Assembly (NCBI GenBank): GCA_949318235.1
Contig: OX439129.1
Location: 36,071,027-36,135,026 of the forward strand
Origin: Ecdyonurus torrentis
Lineage: Eukaryota; Arthropoda; Insecta; Ephemeroptera; Heptageniidae
Length of the DNA: 64,000 bases
Direction of reading: 5' to 3'
Position 1 is the stretch's first letter. Every line of letters begins with the position of its first letter. The notes beneath the pieces were generated by a model. It saw only the letters and a program-made list of their open reading frames with translations, made no database searches and was not told the DNA's origin. Position numbers and translations under genes: made by a program. This document shows, piece after piece, positions 37,701 through 48,994 of the stretch.

Positions 37701-39655
37701 ACAATTGGAGCCTATAGTTCAAGGAGATTTCCCTTGGAGAACTAAAAAAGAAGATTCTTTGTGGAGTTTAGTACCAGGGAAACATGTCCAGGTAATTTTT
37801 ATAACTTAACAACTTTTTTATATTATGTCATATATTTTTGTGCAACTAAAATAAAAATTCACCTGCCGGTAAAGTTTGAAGCGTTTTCTCCGGAGATTGC
37901 TGTTGTTGCATTCATGACTGCAGCAATATAATTTTTAGGTATGGTGTATGCAATACACTTTTGCGCACAACCATCACATTGTTGTTATTGACTAATGAAG
38001 AAAAAAAAATTCAAAACTTGACCAAAAGAGTTAATCAACACCATATTACTAGTATAGAACTCTACTTTTAAATTATGTTTTATTACACATTGTTAGTATA
38101 TTCTTTGAGGATAGACGTTTTTGAAGTTTATCTAAATGTTGTTTGTATTTGTGTATTAGGTTCACCTGGAGAAAGGTGAAGAGAGGTGGTGGGATTGTGT
38201 CTTTACCTCTGAGCCTAAGATTGATGTGCAAAAAATTGACCCCTCGCGACCAATTGAAGAATTGTCTCAGTCAGATCAAATGAAAGTCCAGCAGCTTGTG
38301 TGGGACAAAGATAAAAGAGATCAAGGATGTCCAGCATCACCAAGTGTTGTAAGTTTGTTTTTATGCACTTTTTTTATTATTATTATTATTATTTTTTATG
38401 TAATCACCTTTGGATACTTTTTATACCTAATAATTCACATTTCAAATGAGAAATTGTATAAAAATATTGAAAAACTTTAACTGTATGTCATTTATTTATG
38501 CTTTATTATATTTACATCATAAATTATCATTTTATTATATATGCATACTATAGCGTGAGGTGACTGGTTCTATGGGGTGACTTTGACACCCTATTTTTCA
38601 CTCCTTATTTATTATAAATTAATTACGTTTAAAAAAAACAATTAGAAAATAGTTGGTAGAGATTAGAGCACGTTGAATTGAAAATTAATAAAACGCGAAA
38701 ATTCTCTAATTTAAATAGTAAATTGAGACTAGGGATGCATCCCTAGTCCCAATTTACTATTTAAATTAGAGAATTTTCGCGTTTTATTAATTTTCAATTC
38801 AACGTGCTCTAATCTCTACCAACTATTTTCTAATTGTTTTTTTTAAACGTAATTAATACCAACCGCGATGGTTTTTTCCTATATATCTTATTTATTATAA
38901 GATCTATATATATATATATATATATATTTATATTCTGAGATGAACCAATACAGACCCTGTACAGTGGACATAAAATAAAAGGTTGCAGTTCAAACTTAAC
39001 TTGAAATGAAATCTAAATCTTGCAATATATTAGGCTTATGAAAAAATCATAAATATGGCAACATTGCCATATATATTACACAGGCCAAGATATATAGCGG
39101 GTGCAGTGGGTGGTAAAGAATGCATTGAAATGTTGGTATTTACTCCCATTGTTGTGCAAGTTTTTCATTTCCTTCAGGTACAGTACTTAAAGGTTTTAGA
39201 ATCATTAAACACCTACAGTAACTCTCAGTTGGAAAATGGGGTGATGAAGTCACCCCACCTTACGGTATACGTAACAATGTAAATTTTGGAAACATAAATA
39301 ATATTATTTACACAACCTTTCTTACATTACACTTGATTGTGATACTATATTACTTTACCAATCAAATCCAGCTCAAGTTTTTCTCAAATGCCTATTTATG
39401 CACATTGAGCACTAGTTTTTAAATGGTAAATCACAATCAAGGAGTACAACAGATTTACAAATTCCTGTCCTGAAATAGTTAACTTCTGTACCTGCATTAA
39501 ACTAACTATTTTCTTCCTTGATGTTTCAGGGCCCTGAAGAAATGCTGAGGCAAGCTTGGCACCAAGAAGGTTCACCATTTAAGGACATGCCCTTTGACCC
39601 ATCAGTTGTCCGATTCCAGCAGTCCTCCTCGTCACATCCCTCGGAGAGTTCTTAG
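34721..39655 (+). CDS. NUDCD3: NUDCD3 (NudC domain-containing protein 3), six exons
   Basis: Exons: 34721-34818, 34948-35088, 35419-35574, 37530-37791, 38160-38348 and 39530-39655. All are GT-AG with matching phases, giving 972 nt (323 aa; human is 361). The N-terminal domain (about 8-60) has QFFESVFGFLYRRTDFF followed by GFPPGVAESLVLKIF, near-identical in pattern to vertebrate NUDCD3 (FGFLYRKTDF, GFPPGAA). A variable acidic linker (80-135) follows. The CS/p23-like domain starts at FNGAVREGYSWSQ (141-153) and includes DSLWSLVPGKHVQ and RWWDCVF. The C-terminus has AWHQEGSPFKDMPFDPS, matching the family's WDAEGSPFRG..FDP. NUDCD3 is an HSP90-linked co-chaperone that stabilises dynein intermediate chain and other beta-propeller clients. 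Introns 3 and 5 hold long palindromes and a hammerhead ribozyme. Confidence 0.94.
35715..35985. mobile_element. Foldback MITE, family E (NUDCD3 intron 3)
   Basis: A 271-bp element with ends TAATCAAAGAAAAAGATAGG and CCTATCCTTTTCTTTGATTA. The inner CAAGCGCCTTACCACGATGA / TCATCGTGGTAAGGCGCTTG pair is perfect, and so is AAGGCGTT / AACGCCTT around the centre. It is the best preserved family E copy here. Confidence 0.82.
36049..36172. mobile_element. Short TIR element in NUDCD3 intron 3
   Basis: CAGAAGGTCCTTTGGCCAAA plus AGGC is inverted, with mismatches, at GCCTTTTGGTTGAGCACCTT plus CTG. The interior is GC-richer than the intron. Confidence 0.55.
36199..36371. repeat. Single arm of the NUDCD3-intron palindrome family
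   Basis: A near-identical copy of the left arm at 37089-37230, continuing through the reverse complement of that copy's loop (AGTAGACGTTAAAGGGATGG). It therefore also forms a roughly 170-bp inverted repeat with 37236-37405, enclosing about 860 bp that include the hammerhead module. Confidence 0.85.
36462..36521 (-). ncRNA. Type I hammerhead ribozyme (self-cleaving RNA motif)
   Basis: On the minus strand the order is: outer stem I CTCT (36521-36518), loop GCCGA, inner stem I GCCTTA (36512-36507), core CTGATGA (36506-36500), stem II GTCC / loop TAGGTAAA / GGAC (36499-36484), core GAA, stem III ACCGGT (36480-36475), C17 (36474), inner stem I TAAGGC (36473-36468), loop AA, outer stem I AGAG (36465-36462). 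Every invariant hammerhead core base is present and all helices are perfectly complementary. Cleavage is predicted between 36474 and 36473. Stem III is a self-complementary hexamer that cannot close a normal hairpin. That is characteristic of minimal hammerheads in Penelope-like elements and retrozymes, which work as dimers. The motif is antisense to NUDCD3 (intron 3). A decayed copy lies at 59213-59420. Confidence 0.9.
36559..36603 (-). promoter_or_regulatory. TATA box plus TCAG initiators upstream of the ribozyme
   Basis: On the minus strand TATAAAAA (36603-36596) is followed 30-39 nt later by overlapping initiators in CTCAGCTCAGTCAGTTAG (around 36576-36559). This is canonical arthropod RNA polymerase II core-promoter spacing. 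The ribozyme cleavage site lies about 95 nt downstream. The same TATA, spacing and CTCAGTCAG are conserved in the second module copy (59132 and 59163-59171, plus strand), which argues for function in the mobile ancestor. Confidence 0.6.
36604..37055 (-). mobile_element. Upstream part of the ribozyme-bearing element
   Basis: The sequence 5' of the TATA box (minus strand) includes the GC-rich CCAATTAGCGCGTGCAGCTG (36634-36615), conserved at about 59088-59117, and further GC-rich sequence to about 36850 with no coding frame. The pair GTGTCAA (36377) and TTGACAC (36855) may mark ends of a roughly 490-bp insertion carrying the module. Confidence 0.45.
37058..37434. repeat. 377-bp near-perfect palindrome in NUDCD3 intron 3
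   Basis: The arms run inward from GCGTATTAGGAAAAAACC (37058) and outward to GGTTTTTTCCTAATACGC (37434). They pair almost perfectly for about 165-170 bp around a short loop containing CTCCATCCCTTTAACGTC. A transcript of the intron would form a long double-stranded hairpin. It is related to 36199-36371 and 38618-38857. Confidence 0.93.
37500..37524. repeat. (TA)n next to exon 4 acceptor
   Basis: A short TA run ends directly before the TTTCAG acceptor of NUDCD3 exon 4. Confidence 0.85.
38618..38857. repeat. 240-bp spacer-less palindrome in NUDCD3 intron 5
   Basis: The segment reads the same on both strands from ATTAATTACGTTT (38618) to AAACGTAATTAAT (38857), centred on ATGCAT at 38737/38738 with no loop. 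I saw one mismatch (GAGACTAG against CTAGTCCC). The arms match those of the 377-bp palindrome. The right flank continues as ACCGCGATGGTTTTTTCCT, the left does not, so the left outer arm was lost. Confidence 0.93.
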
Positions 39656-39805
39656 GTTTAGCTGGAGCTGCTATATAAGAATGCTCTTGCTATTGTACAG
39701 TAAGATATCTTTTATATTTTTATACATAAACATAACCATCCCTTTGATATTAGTTTAGGAAAATATAAATCATCGCAATTAGTATTGGTATGGTAGGGTA
39801 ATTTA

Positions 39806-40010
39806 AAAAGAAAGATAGAGAAAACCAGCAAGAATCTTACCATAGTGAAAAGATGTCGTATATATTGGTGGACATCTTTTTAGCACGGATATAATATTAG
39901 AAATCACATTAAAATTTATCTGCTAGCAAGATTTTCCATTGCGCCACCAATCCAATTAAGGCTCCTGCTGATTTTTTTTCCTGTTATTTCCTTTTAAATT
40001 ACCATAATCA
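39806..40010. mobile_element. Foldback MITE, family E (NUDCD3 3' region)
   Basis: AAGAAAGATAGAGAAAACCA and the right end TTTTTTTCCTGTTATTTCCT are diverged family E ends. CAGCAAGAATCTTACCAT / GGCTCCTGCTG also pair. It lies between the NUDCD3 stop and a candidate poly(A) signal, so it may be part of the 3' UTR. Confidence 0.55.
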
Positions 40011-40116
40011 TCCCTTTAATAACACAATACAGTACAGTATTTAAAAATGAACTAACAATCAATATCATGTCTGAATGTAGAGAGAGAGAAAAAAATGTTT
40101 GCCTTGAATTTTATGA

Positions 40117-40122
40117 AATAAA
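40117..40122 (+). terminator. Candidate polyadenylation signal of NUDCD3
   Basis: AATAAA 462 bases after the stop codon. Other AT-rich hexamers are possible, so the assignment is tentative. Confidence 0.35.
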
Positions 40123-40401
40123 TTATTACTAAAACTAATTAATATTGCATAAATGGCTTTAGTAAACCATTCGATCAAAATTTTAAAATTATCAGGGTAT
40201 TTTATATTTTAAGCAATTGGAACCATTAAAAAGATGATAGGAACACAGAAATAGAAAAATATGGTTGGGAACAGAGAAAATCATCGTACTCATCAAACCT
40301 TTTTTTTTTTTTTTTTTTTTTTCTTTTTCTTCTTCTTCTATTTATGTGTTTCTATCATCTTTTTTATTAGTATCCCCAACCGCAATGATTTTGTCCTTAA
40401 A

Positions 40402-40930
40402 CAATGAGGAAGTCTACACGAAGTTAACACATACCGGTATGTTTGAATACGCCATTAGAAAGAGCAAAAGTCGTAGATAAACTTAGCATAGGCGATTACC
40501 TGGAAAATTGACGTTTTATTTAATAAAAGAAGAAATAAAATTTTTCAATTCTCAACTCTTTGACAAGACCGTGACATCATTTGTTTACATCCAAATACAA
40601 CCGCTACGAATTAAAAAAAAAATAATAATAATTATAAAAAAAAAAAAAAAAGCCAACGGCTGCCTTTTAACAATCGAATCGTCTGAAATCCAATGTAAAT
40701 AAATGACGTCACAGTCGGCAAAGGGTTGGGAATTGAAATTTTTTATTTCTTCTTTTATTAAATAAAACGCCAATTTTCCAGGTAATCGCCTATGCTAAGT
40801 TTATCTACTTTTATTAAATAACATATCGATTTTACAGGTAATTGACTATACTAAGTTTATTTACTACTTTTGCTCTTTCTAATGGTGTATTCAAACATAG
40901 GGGTTAACTTTGTGTAGACTTCCTCAATGC
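40402..40930. mobile_element. Foldback element with duplicated right arm
   Basis: The left arm contains GAGGAAGTCTACACGAAGTT, then TAGCATAGGCGATTACCTGG. The right arm contains CCAGGTAATCGCCTATGCTA, then AACTTTGTGTAGACTTCCTC. In the right arm the AAGTTTATCTAC / TTTTATTAAATAA / CCAGGTAAT unit occurs twice in tandem (about 40745-40870). Short open frames across both arms are mirror-like by-products. A (TTTTT) run precedes the left arm and a poly-A interrupts the centre. Confidence 0.8.
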
Positions 40931-40939
40931 AAGCAATAC

Positions 40940-43190
40940 AGTAAATATAGCTATATTTGGAAATTTAATTTACTGGCTTAGATATGGCATTGCCATTTAA
41001 AAGACAATTCAAAAGAATTTTAATTTGTATCAAGAAATCTAAGACTATATATATATAAAAAAAAAAAGCAATATAATTTATGTAATTTTGAGGACTCAAA
41101 GTTGTATTATTTTTATTATTAAAATTTGAATGTATTTCAAACTATACATTTTTAATATTTTATGTTTAGTTATTTTTAGTATTAGATCATCATATTAATA
41201 TTAGATATTTCAATTGTTAAGCATAATAGATTTTCAGATTTAATTATATAATATGATTAATTTTTACCATCCTCTCACAGTAAAAGACTTGTATAAATTA
41301 CAATGGGAAATAATAATAATAATAATAAAAATGTCATGAATCATGATGTAAATTTGAATTTATAAATAAGCAGTGCTTGAATGTCAAGTGCAAACCAGAC
41401 TTTGTCCTGTACAAATGAAATAAATTTATACAGATCATTCAAAATTATATAGAAAAAAAATCTCTAAATTGTATAATTTGTTATATGTTGGCATAATATA
41501 CATTTTTATAATAGAATATTATAATATTAAACTATATGTACAATTTACATTGCAGATTATATATTACTTATATTGTAAAGTATACTATTTTGTATATGCC
41601 AAAAAGTTAGATTTTTATTCATATAATCAAAATATATATATATATTTTTTTTATATAGAACTTAGGGAAATGTGTGATTGTCAGCACCTGGTCAGCACAC
41701 ATTTGTTAGATTATTTTTCAGTCAAATGTGTACTATAATAATAATAATTAAACACAGCAATTAAAAAGTATTAAGAGTAAAAAAAGCGGGATAAAAATAA
41801 AATAATAAAAAAACTTGTGGAACATGTAATGTTTTTGCTACACTTTTTGTATTCTGTAATAAAATTATGAATAATGTAAGTTTAATAATAGTTTGTCAAA
41901 TTGCTTGTGAAGTTTTATTTTTTTTTTTACAATAACTGTTTAATGTAGTAATGACACACATCACATGAAAATAAGTGCAGCAGAGCCTCGATCCCTATAT
42001 CTATTTGGTTGACTGTACATATTTGACGGTATTATTATATTAATTAAAAAAGTATATAACTATATAGTATTTATAAAGTAGGTGCTCATATATATCCGTG
42101 TACATATACAAGAGGTATTATTATATAATCTAAACCCAGACATTTTTTTTAAGCATTCAAGGCCAAGTTCATATAATATGATATTATGAATATTTTAGTT
42201 TTATTTTATTTTTTTTTTTTGCACCTGCGTTCGCTCTTTTTAAATAGTTTTTTTTATTTATATTTTTATGCGGGCAAAATACTAAATATTTATAATTTTT
42301 CGTATTTTAATTCAATACATTTAAATGAAAGTTACAAAATTTCCTATAAATAAATCTCTGTTCCACACCAAATCATATATTGACCATAACTAATTGTTTA
42401 CGATGCGTTTGATTTTCTATTCGGGTCAGCATATTTAATGTGATATGCGATTTGATTTTTTTATATATAAATATCCACATTTTTTTTTCTTGTAAAAAAA
42501 AAGTTGATGGTCCAGGCGACCGATGAGCAAAAGACAGAAGGTCTCAGCTATATATGCATGGGCGGCATGCGGACAGCCTGAGGCCCTTTAAAAAAATGTC
42601 TTGAGGTTTGAAGGAAGATTACTAGTCTGATTAAATTTATATGCATTTTACTATGAATATTTACAAAGAGAATGACAGTAATGTTTTTGTTACTTTAAAA
42701 AACATACAGTTCGTATTCAAGAATGGGAGTAAAAACTTTTAGAAATAGCGCTGAAAATTAGTATTATTTCTTGGCTAATAAAATGAGTATTATATTTGTA
42801 CAGATTCAAAACTATGACGTATGACCTTCAACATTCAGGTTCAAAATTATAAAATTGTTTCAGATTATATATTTTTTTTTTTTTGCATTAAGCTCACGAT
42901 GCGATTGTGTTAATATAAATAAAAAAAAAAAGTCAGTTCACCAAAAAAATTGAGAGAGACCATTAATCGAGATATTTCTTTGACGTAGTGATCATTAACT
43001 GTGACTGAAACTATAAAGATTTAAAGAGATTTCTTCGGAATCGAGTAGTTCTCACCTGGCCCCTTACAGGTCTCAGGTACGACCGTGGAAGGAATTCAGC
43101 AGGCACTCAGGTTGGCGGCAGCTGAAAGGAAGGAGAGAGGCGCGATCAGGGGAGAGAGAGAGAGGTGTTTCTTTCTTTAGTTTTAATTCA
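40940..43190. other. AT-rich spacer before the claudin-like gene
   Basis: No supported gene. The stretch contains AT-rich low complexity and several poly-T runs. Confidence 0.55.
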
Positions 43191-43192
43191 GA

Positions 43193-43230
43193 CAGTCAGT
43201 GCGGTGTTGAGTCAGGTGGATGCAAGATAA
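43193..43230 (+). promoter_or_regulatory. Inr + DPE core promoter of the claudin-like gene
   Basis: TCAGT at 43196-43200 puts A+1 at 43198, and AGATA at 43225-43229 falls exactly at +28 to +32, matching the DPE consensus RGWYV. No TATA box lies at -30. The surrounding 43020-43240 is GC-richer than the rest. The predicted 5' UTR is 122 nt (43198-43319). Confidence 0.5.
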
Positions 43231-43319
43231 CACATCAAAGGGACGCAAATATCAGTGTGTGACTTTATTCTTAACGATTTGGATTTATCAGTGATTATTT
43301 AGTAAATAAGTGAAGAATA

Positions 43320-46300
43320 ATGCCGTGCTCAGCAATAACTCTGTCGCTTGCGACAATCACAGCTATAGTTTCAGTAGCAATGTTAGCCATTGCTTTCTCA
43401 ACTGATAATTGGCTTTATATTGACGTAAAGAGATCGAGTATATTGGTAATTATAAATTTAATTACAATTTTTTGTATGTGTGTGGCAGAGAGTGCAAGAA
43501 CATACGTGATTCATTCCCGGATTTTACCTTTCTCGGCGTCTGTCTCAAAAAAACGCGCTATAAAAAACTGCAATAAATAATCGGTGTATGGAGGTTATGA
43601 TTGATTACTTTTATATTTACTAAAACAAATGACTGTGTATTAAATGATTACTTTTGAAAATGCGTGAGAAATATATAATAATATATTATTCTTTTTAAAT
43701 TTTGGGTGTAAGTTTAATTAGAAAAATAGTTTGCACATTATAGCCTTGGCATAAAAAACACAAGCATAAAATGTTTTATTCCTTTCATTTCTATTGATAT
43801 TCATCAATTACAATGATCAACAAAATTTTAAGAGGCTATTCAACTCACGAGATATTGCTAAATATTGAACTTATATTATAATAATAAATCGAATAAAATT
43901 CACTCTTGCATAGCTAAAAATTTCCGCATTTCACACACTGAATGTCAAAAAAGAGAAACGTTTCTCTTGTTTATTTATATATTATATATATTTTTTTGTC
44001 TCATAAAATTAATGAAAAAAATTATCCATAATTACAATTAAAATTATAAAAGTAAAATTTTAATATTCATTACATATTTTTGAAGCTTTCAGTATTCCAT
44101 CCATTTTAATTGCGCACGTTGAAATGTACAGAGAGAAAACAAGTTTTGAAATTTCTCAGAAATATTCATGACGACATTTTATGTCTTAGATTTATTTTAT
44201 TTTTAAAAAAGAATCACAGACGGCGATTCATCGATTGAAACAATTATCAAAATACACTTGTTTCAATTTTCAACTTTTTTTTTTTTTTATTACAGCAGGT
44301 ACAATTTTCAGGTATAAAATAAATAAAGATAAAAAAAAAGTACAGTTTGGATCAAAATAATTTTTCTTCTCCTGAACAAATCTCAGTTCTGAACAATGAA
44401 CATCATCTCTATTGACCACAACAATGGATGTCCAGCAAGTTTTACGCTATATTGCATTCGTCGGCGTCTGCAATAAAATAGCTATATTTTTCCTTCTCTT
44501 ACATTAAAAAAAAAGAAAAAAAAATACACACCGTTATATTACTTTTATATATTATTTGCTTTGTATTATTGTATCACCATCTGTTATAATTGTATGTAAT
44601 AGCATATAATTCAACCACACCAATGAGACACACCACTCTCAAAAAAAGAATATAATATAACGGAGAACATATCATAGAGTCGTATAATAATATATAACCA
44701 TAATTTGTACATCCTTATAAATGTATAGTGCTATTATTTTATATGGATAAAATATCCGGTTGATCTACGTGTTTTGAAATTTTGAAATATTAACAGTTCA
44801 TTAGCCTATAAATAATATGCATATACATATTAAGAGGTCTTATCCTCTCTACCAATTTATCCCAGTATTTATCATTATTATTGATTAATATATTATAAAA
44901 GGTCTAATATTATAGTTTATTGTACGGAGTGACACGGTTCGCAGGATTTCCACTTGGTAAAGCATTGAAAAAGCTCATAATATATTTTATAATATAGGAT
45001 GAAAGAAAAGCAAACGAGAGTGAGGTATTATAATGGTGTGGTTATAAGAAACTGATGAGAAATAAAATATAAAATGTTCACAACGTGAAGACCTGCGAGA
45101 TTGTAATATAGAATCACGTCATGACTTTTTTTTATTCCCTGTATACATTTTATGTGAGTGACGTCATAACTAAATTTAATTAATTAAATTTTTTTTAAAC
45201 GTCTTTGCATGGTATCCTTGTCCTTGCAAATTTATCTTGTATAAAAATGTATTATGAATGGTGGATCTATTTGTGTAATCAGTTATCACTAGCTAAAAAA
45301 ATAATAGAAAATTATTGTGTTTTTGATTCTCTCTCTTTTACTTGCGTTCCTCGATTTAGTTATTGTGATCAAAAAAGAATATTTGTTATTATTATTATTT
45401 TTTAATTCAAATGATATGACATTTATGAGATTTCTTTTACCTTTGCTTCTGTATTAGAATTAAAATAAATTAATACACACATATATACAGTCAACCGGGG
45501 TGACTTTGAACACCCATTTATCTCTACTTTGAGCACTCATTTCAAAATTTTGAAACATGTCATTTAGATCAAAAACAAAATTTAACAATAGTAAGATTAG
45601 TCAAATTCTAACATGAAGCCCCAAGAGAAAGATAATTGAGTGTTCAGAGTCACCCTGGGCGTTCAAAGTCACCCCAGTTGACTGTAATACGGAAATTATT
45701 ATCTTCTTATTTACATTTTTTTCTATAGCTTCATTCATAAAAGAAAAAATATAATATTCAACAGTTTTTGTTTTTTTTTGCATTATTCTTTAACGTCATA
45801 AAAATTCTTTAATATTCATAACTATATTAATATAAATTAATGAAAAAAATCGAGATTATTGATGATTCTAAAAGTATAATTTCACATTATATGCTCAGAA
45901 ATTTAAATACAAGGGAGTTTCTATGTATATTTAATTTGATTTCTCTTTCAAAAATAATGATAATGGTATATAAAAATTATGCTTGATTATATATACATAG
46001 TTTTAAAATTTATTGCTATGTAAAAGAAAAAAAAAGTTATAATAAATCTCTTTTAGGCTTTTGTAATTTAGTTAATTATAAATCACATAGTCAAAAATGT
46101 TCGCTTCGATAATTTATTTCTTATCGTGTTAATCGTTCATTCAAATCACCGCATTGTATAACTTAAATAGCAGTTTAATAAAACTAGCAATGATTTTGCG
46201 TCATGCTATAATTTTAAATATTGCATAGTCATTGTAAAATTTATATCTATTGAGAAAATTTTTGTAAGCAAATTATTATAATATTATACATTTTAAATTA

Positions 46301-48955
46301 TTTTCACAGAAATTGTAACAGTTGTTAGTGGATAATTGCAGTATTTATAATATTTTTTTCTTGTTTATTTTTTTAAAAAAAAGTAATAATTTTACATATT
46401 TTGTGTCTTAAGTTCACAGTAACAGCATCTAATTTAGTGTATAAGTGCTGACTGCTGAAATACAAGTGAACTATAGAATTTAAAGTAATGGAAAGCAAGA
46501 AAATGTATATTTTATGTGATTCCATAAACTAAATAGCTTTATTTATAGAGTATTGTATTATATATTTCAAATAATGCGTCAAGAAAAACTAATTTTCTTT
46601 CAAAGATAATTGTGCTTTACGTATATGAATGAATTTTTTTTTATGAATATTATATCATAATTTACCAAAAAAATATATACATTTATCAATAAACATCAAA
46701 TAAATAAGCTCATTCGTATCACAGTATGCAAGATGCCTGAATGTTCTTGTATCCTTCAATTATAATTTATATTAACATCTTATATTTTGATAAAGTTTTC
46801 TATCCCGCATCTAAATTTGCACCCCCACTTTAATATTTTATCACTCCCCTTACGATAGTGAATTGGCATATTTAATAATTGATCTGATGGTTTTCTAATT
46901 TTTAATAAACCCTAAAGTTTGTTGTTGTTGTTGTTTTTTGTGTACTACAACATTATCACCAAAATAATAATTTTTTTTATATGCAAGTTTCCAATTTAAA
47001 ATAAATAATTCATCAAGTTCTTTCACTATATTTTGAAATTAGTAATTCTTTGTTATAAAAAATTGTAGTCATACTTTGTAAAATTACATTAATTACGCCG
47101 TTCATGTTGCATGTTTTTTATAAGCTTAATTAGCAAATAAAATGCTAATATAATTATAAACATTAAACAAAAGGTAAGGTTAATGAAAATATACATTCTA
47201 TAAACTTTCGATATGTATTTAAAAGGATAAAGACCTCATATTTGTGTATATACTTTAAAATTTTGAAAAAGAACAGAAAAGAGAGATAAAGAGAGAGAGA
47301 GAGAGAGAAATCTACGTTGAAAAATTTTTATTGCAGGCGTGTGACAGAGAAAGATTGCATTTACATTCTTAACTCTAGTATTTTTATAATTTTTGCGTGG
47401 GAAATTTAACTACTTATCTATGTTGTTTCATTCTATTTTGAAAGTTTTTTTTACCTTTTTTTTTTTTTAATCTAACAAAGAGAGAAAAAGTAATATTTTA
47501 ATTTATATAAATCTTTGGAATTTTTTCTAATTCACACATACATAAAACAAAACATTTAATTTTAAAGAGGTTTAAAACTTTTTCTTTTTATATGTATATC
47601 ATACGTATATAAATTATAATAACTCTTGTGGTTAAAGAAAAATTATAAATCTTCTCTAGTTTGGGGTTTCATCAATAAATGTAGAGAGTGAAAGATCTTT
47701 TTTACTTTAAATTAAAAAAAAAAAGAAAGAAAAGAAAGGGTAAAAAAAAAAAGAAAACTATGAAAATAGCCTTAGAACGACCTAAAATACGTGCTACTTG
47801 GCTTTCAGAATCATCTGCGCAGAATAAGATAGTCATTGAGGCGAAGTGTATGGTAGTAAAAAAAAAGTGTCAGTATTATATTCATTCAAATATAAGTAAA
47901 TTTCTATGTCAATTGTCAGAAGCACGTATATTTGTACCAATCTCTTTCTGGTACTTGTCAATCTTACATGCTCCATTTGACTTGGATATTAACCAAAAAT
48001 TGTATTAAAAAAACAACAAAACAATTTACATTTTCAATATCAAAGTATATAATACGTATTTGCATATGAACATTAAAGAAAGTAAAATAGATCAGTGTGA
48101 CAATTTCTTTTTTTTTTTTCTTTAAACTTATTCTACTAAAAAATGCTGGCAATGTAAAGTGCATTGTTTTCAATGTGGAGGTTTTATTTAATTTGCCAAA
48201 TATTTAATTTTCTTTATAAATATAAAGATTTTAAATGTGTAGATTATCATTTTAAGATTATTGGCCTTGCCTCAAGATATATCACAATATTTCCGCTTTG
48301 TGCTACTTAATAAATTTAAAGTTTATAATTTTTATATATCAATGTTAGATTAAATAATATGTTTTGTTATATATTATACTCTTCATATCTTAAGGGCAAT
48401 GACCACTTTAAAACAAGCTTTTATTTTATTTTATTTTTTCATTATATTTTTTATCTTTGAAATCAATTTTAGAGTATATTCTTACTATAATTATAATGTA
48501 AATAAAATAATAAGTAACTAGTTTCAATATAATTTCAATTTGTAGAGGATATCAGAAAATAAATATTAATTAATTTCAAAAGAGGTTACGATGCCAAAAA
48601 TAAAAGATGTGTATATTTATTGTTGATATCTTTTTATTATTTAGAAATTAAGAAACATTAATAGTAAATATTATTATCTTTAATGATTAGTCTATGAGTA
48701 AAACAAAAATATAATTACTTTACATTATGTGAGCTACTTTACTAAACACACCTTATAATATTTGTCCACTACTTATCAAAATTAATTAGTATAATTATCT
48801 AATTTTACTTTGGTATTATCCTACTTTTGTATTTGAAAAATTAGTTTTCAATATTTTGTATTTATTTGTAGTGAAAAAAAAAATACTTTTTTATTTTTTT
48901 AGTTTGAGTGACACTGATTTTTTTGTCATGGAATGACCTAATAGCCTCTTAATAG

Positions 48956-48994
<39 letters not shown>

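Noticed and set aside
39055..39282. 75-residue open frame in NUDCD3 intron 5
   Set aside because: No homology recognised. It lies wholly in the intron and contains a TGGGGTGA/TCACCCCA repeat fragment.
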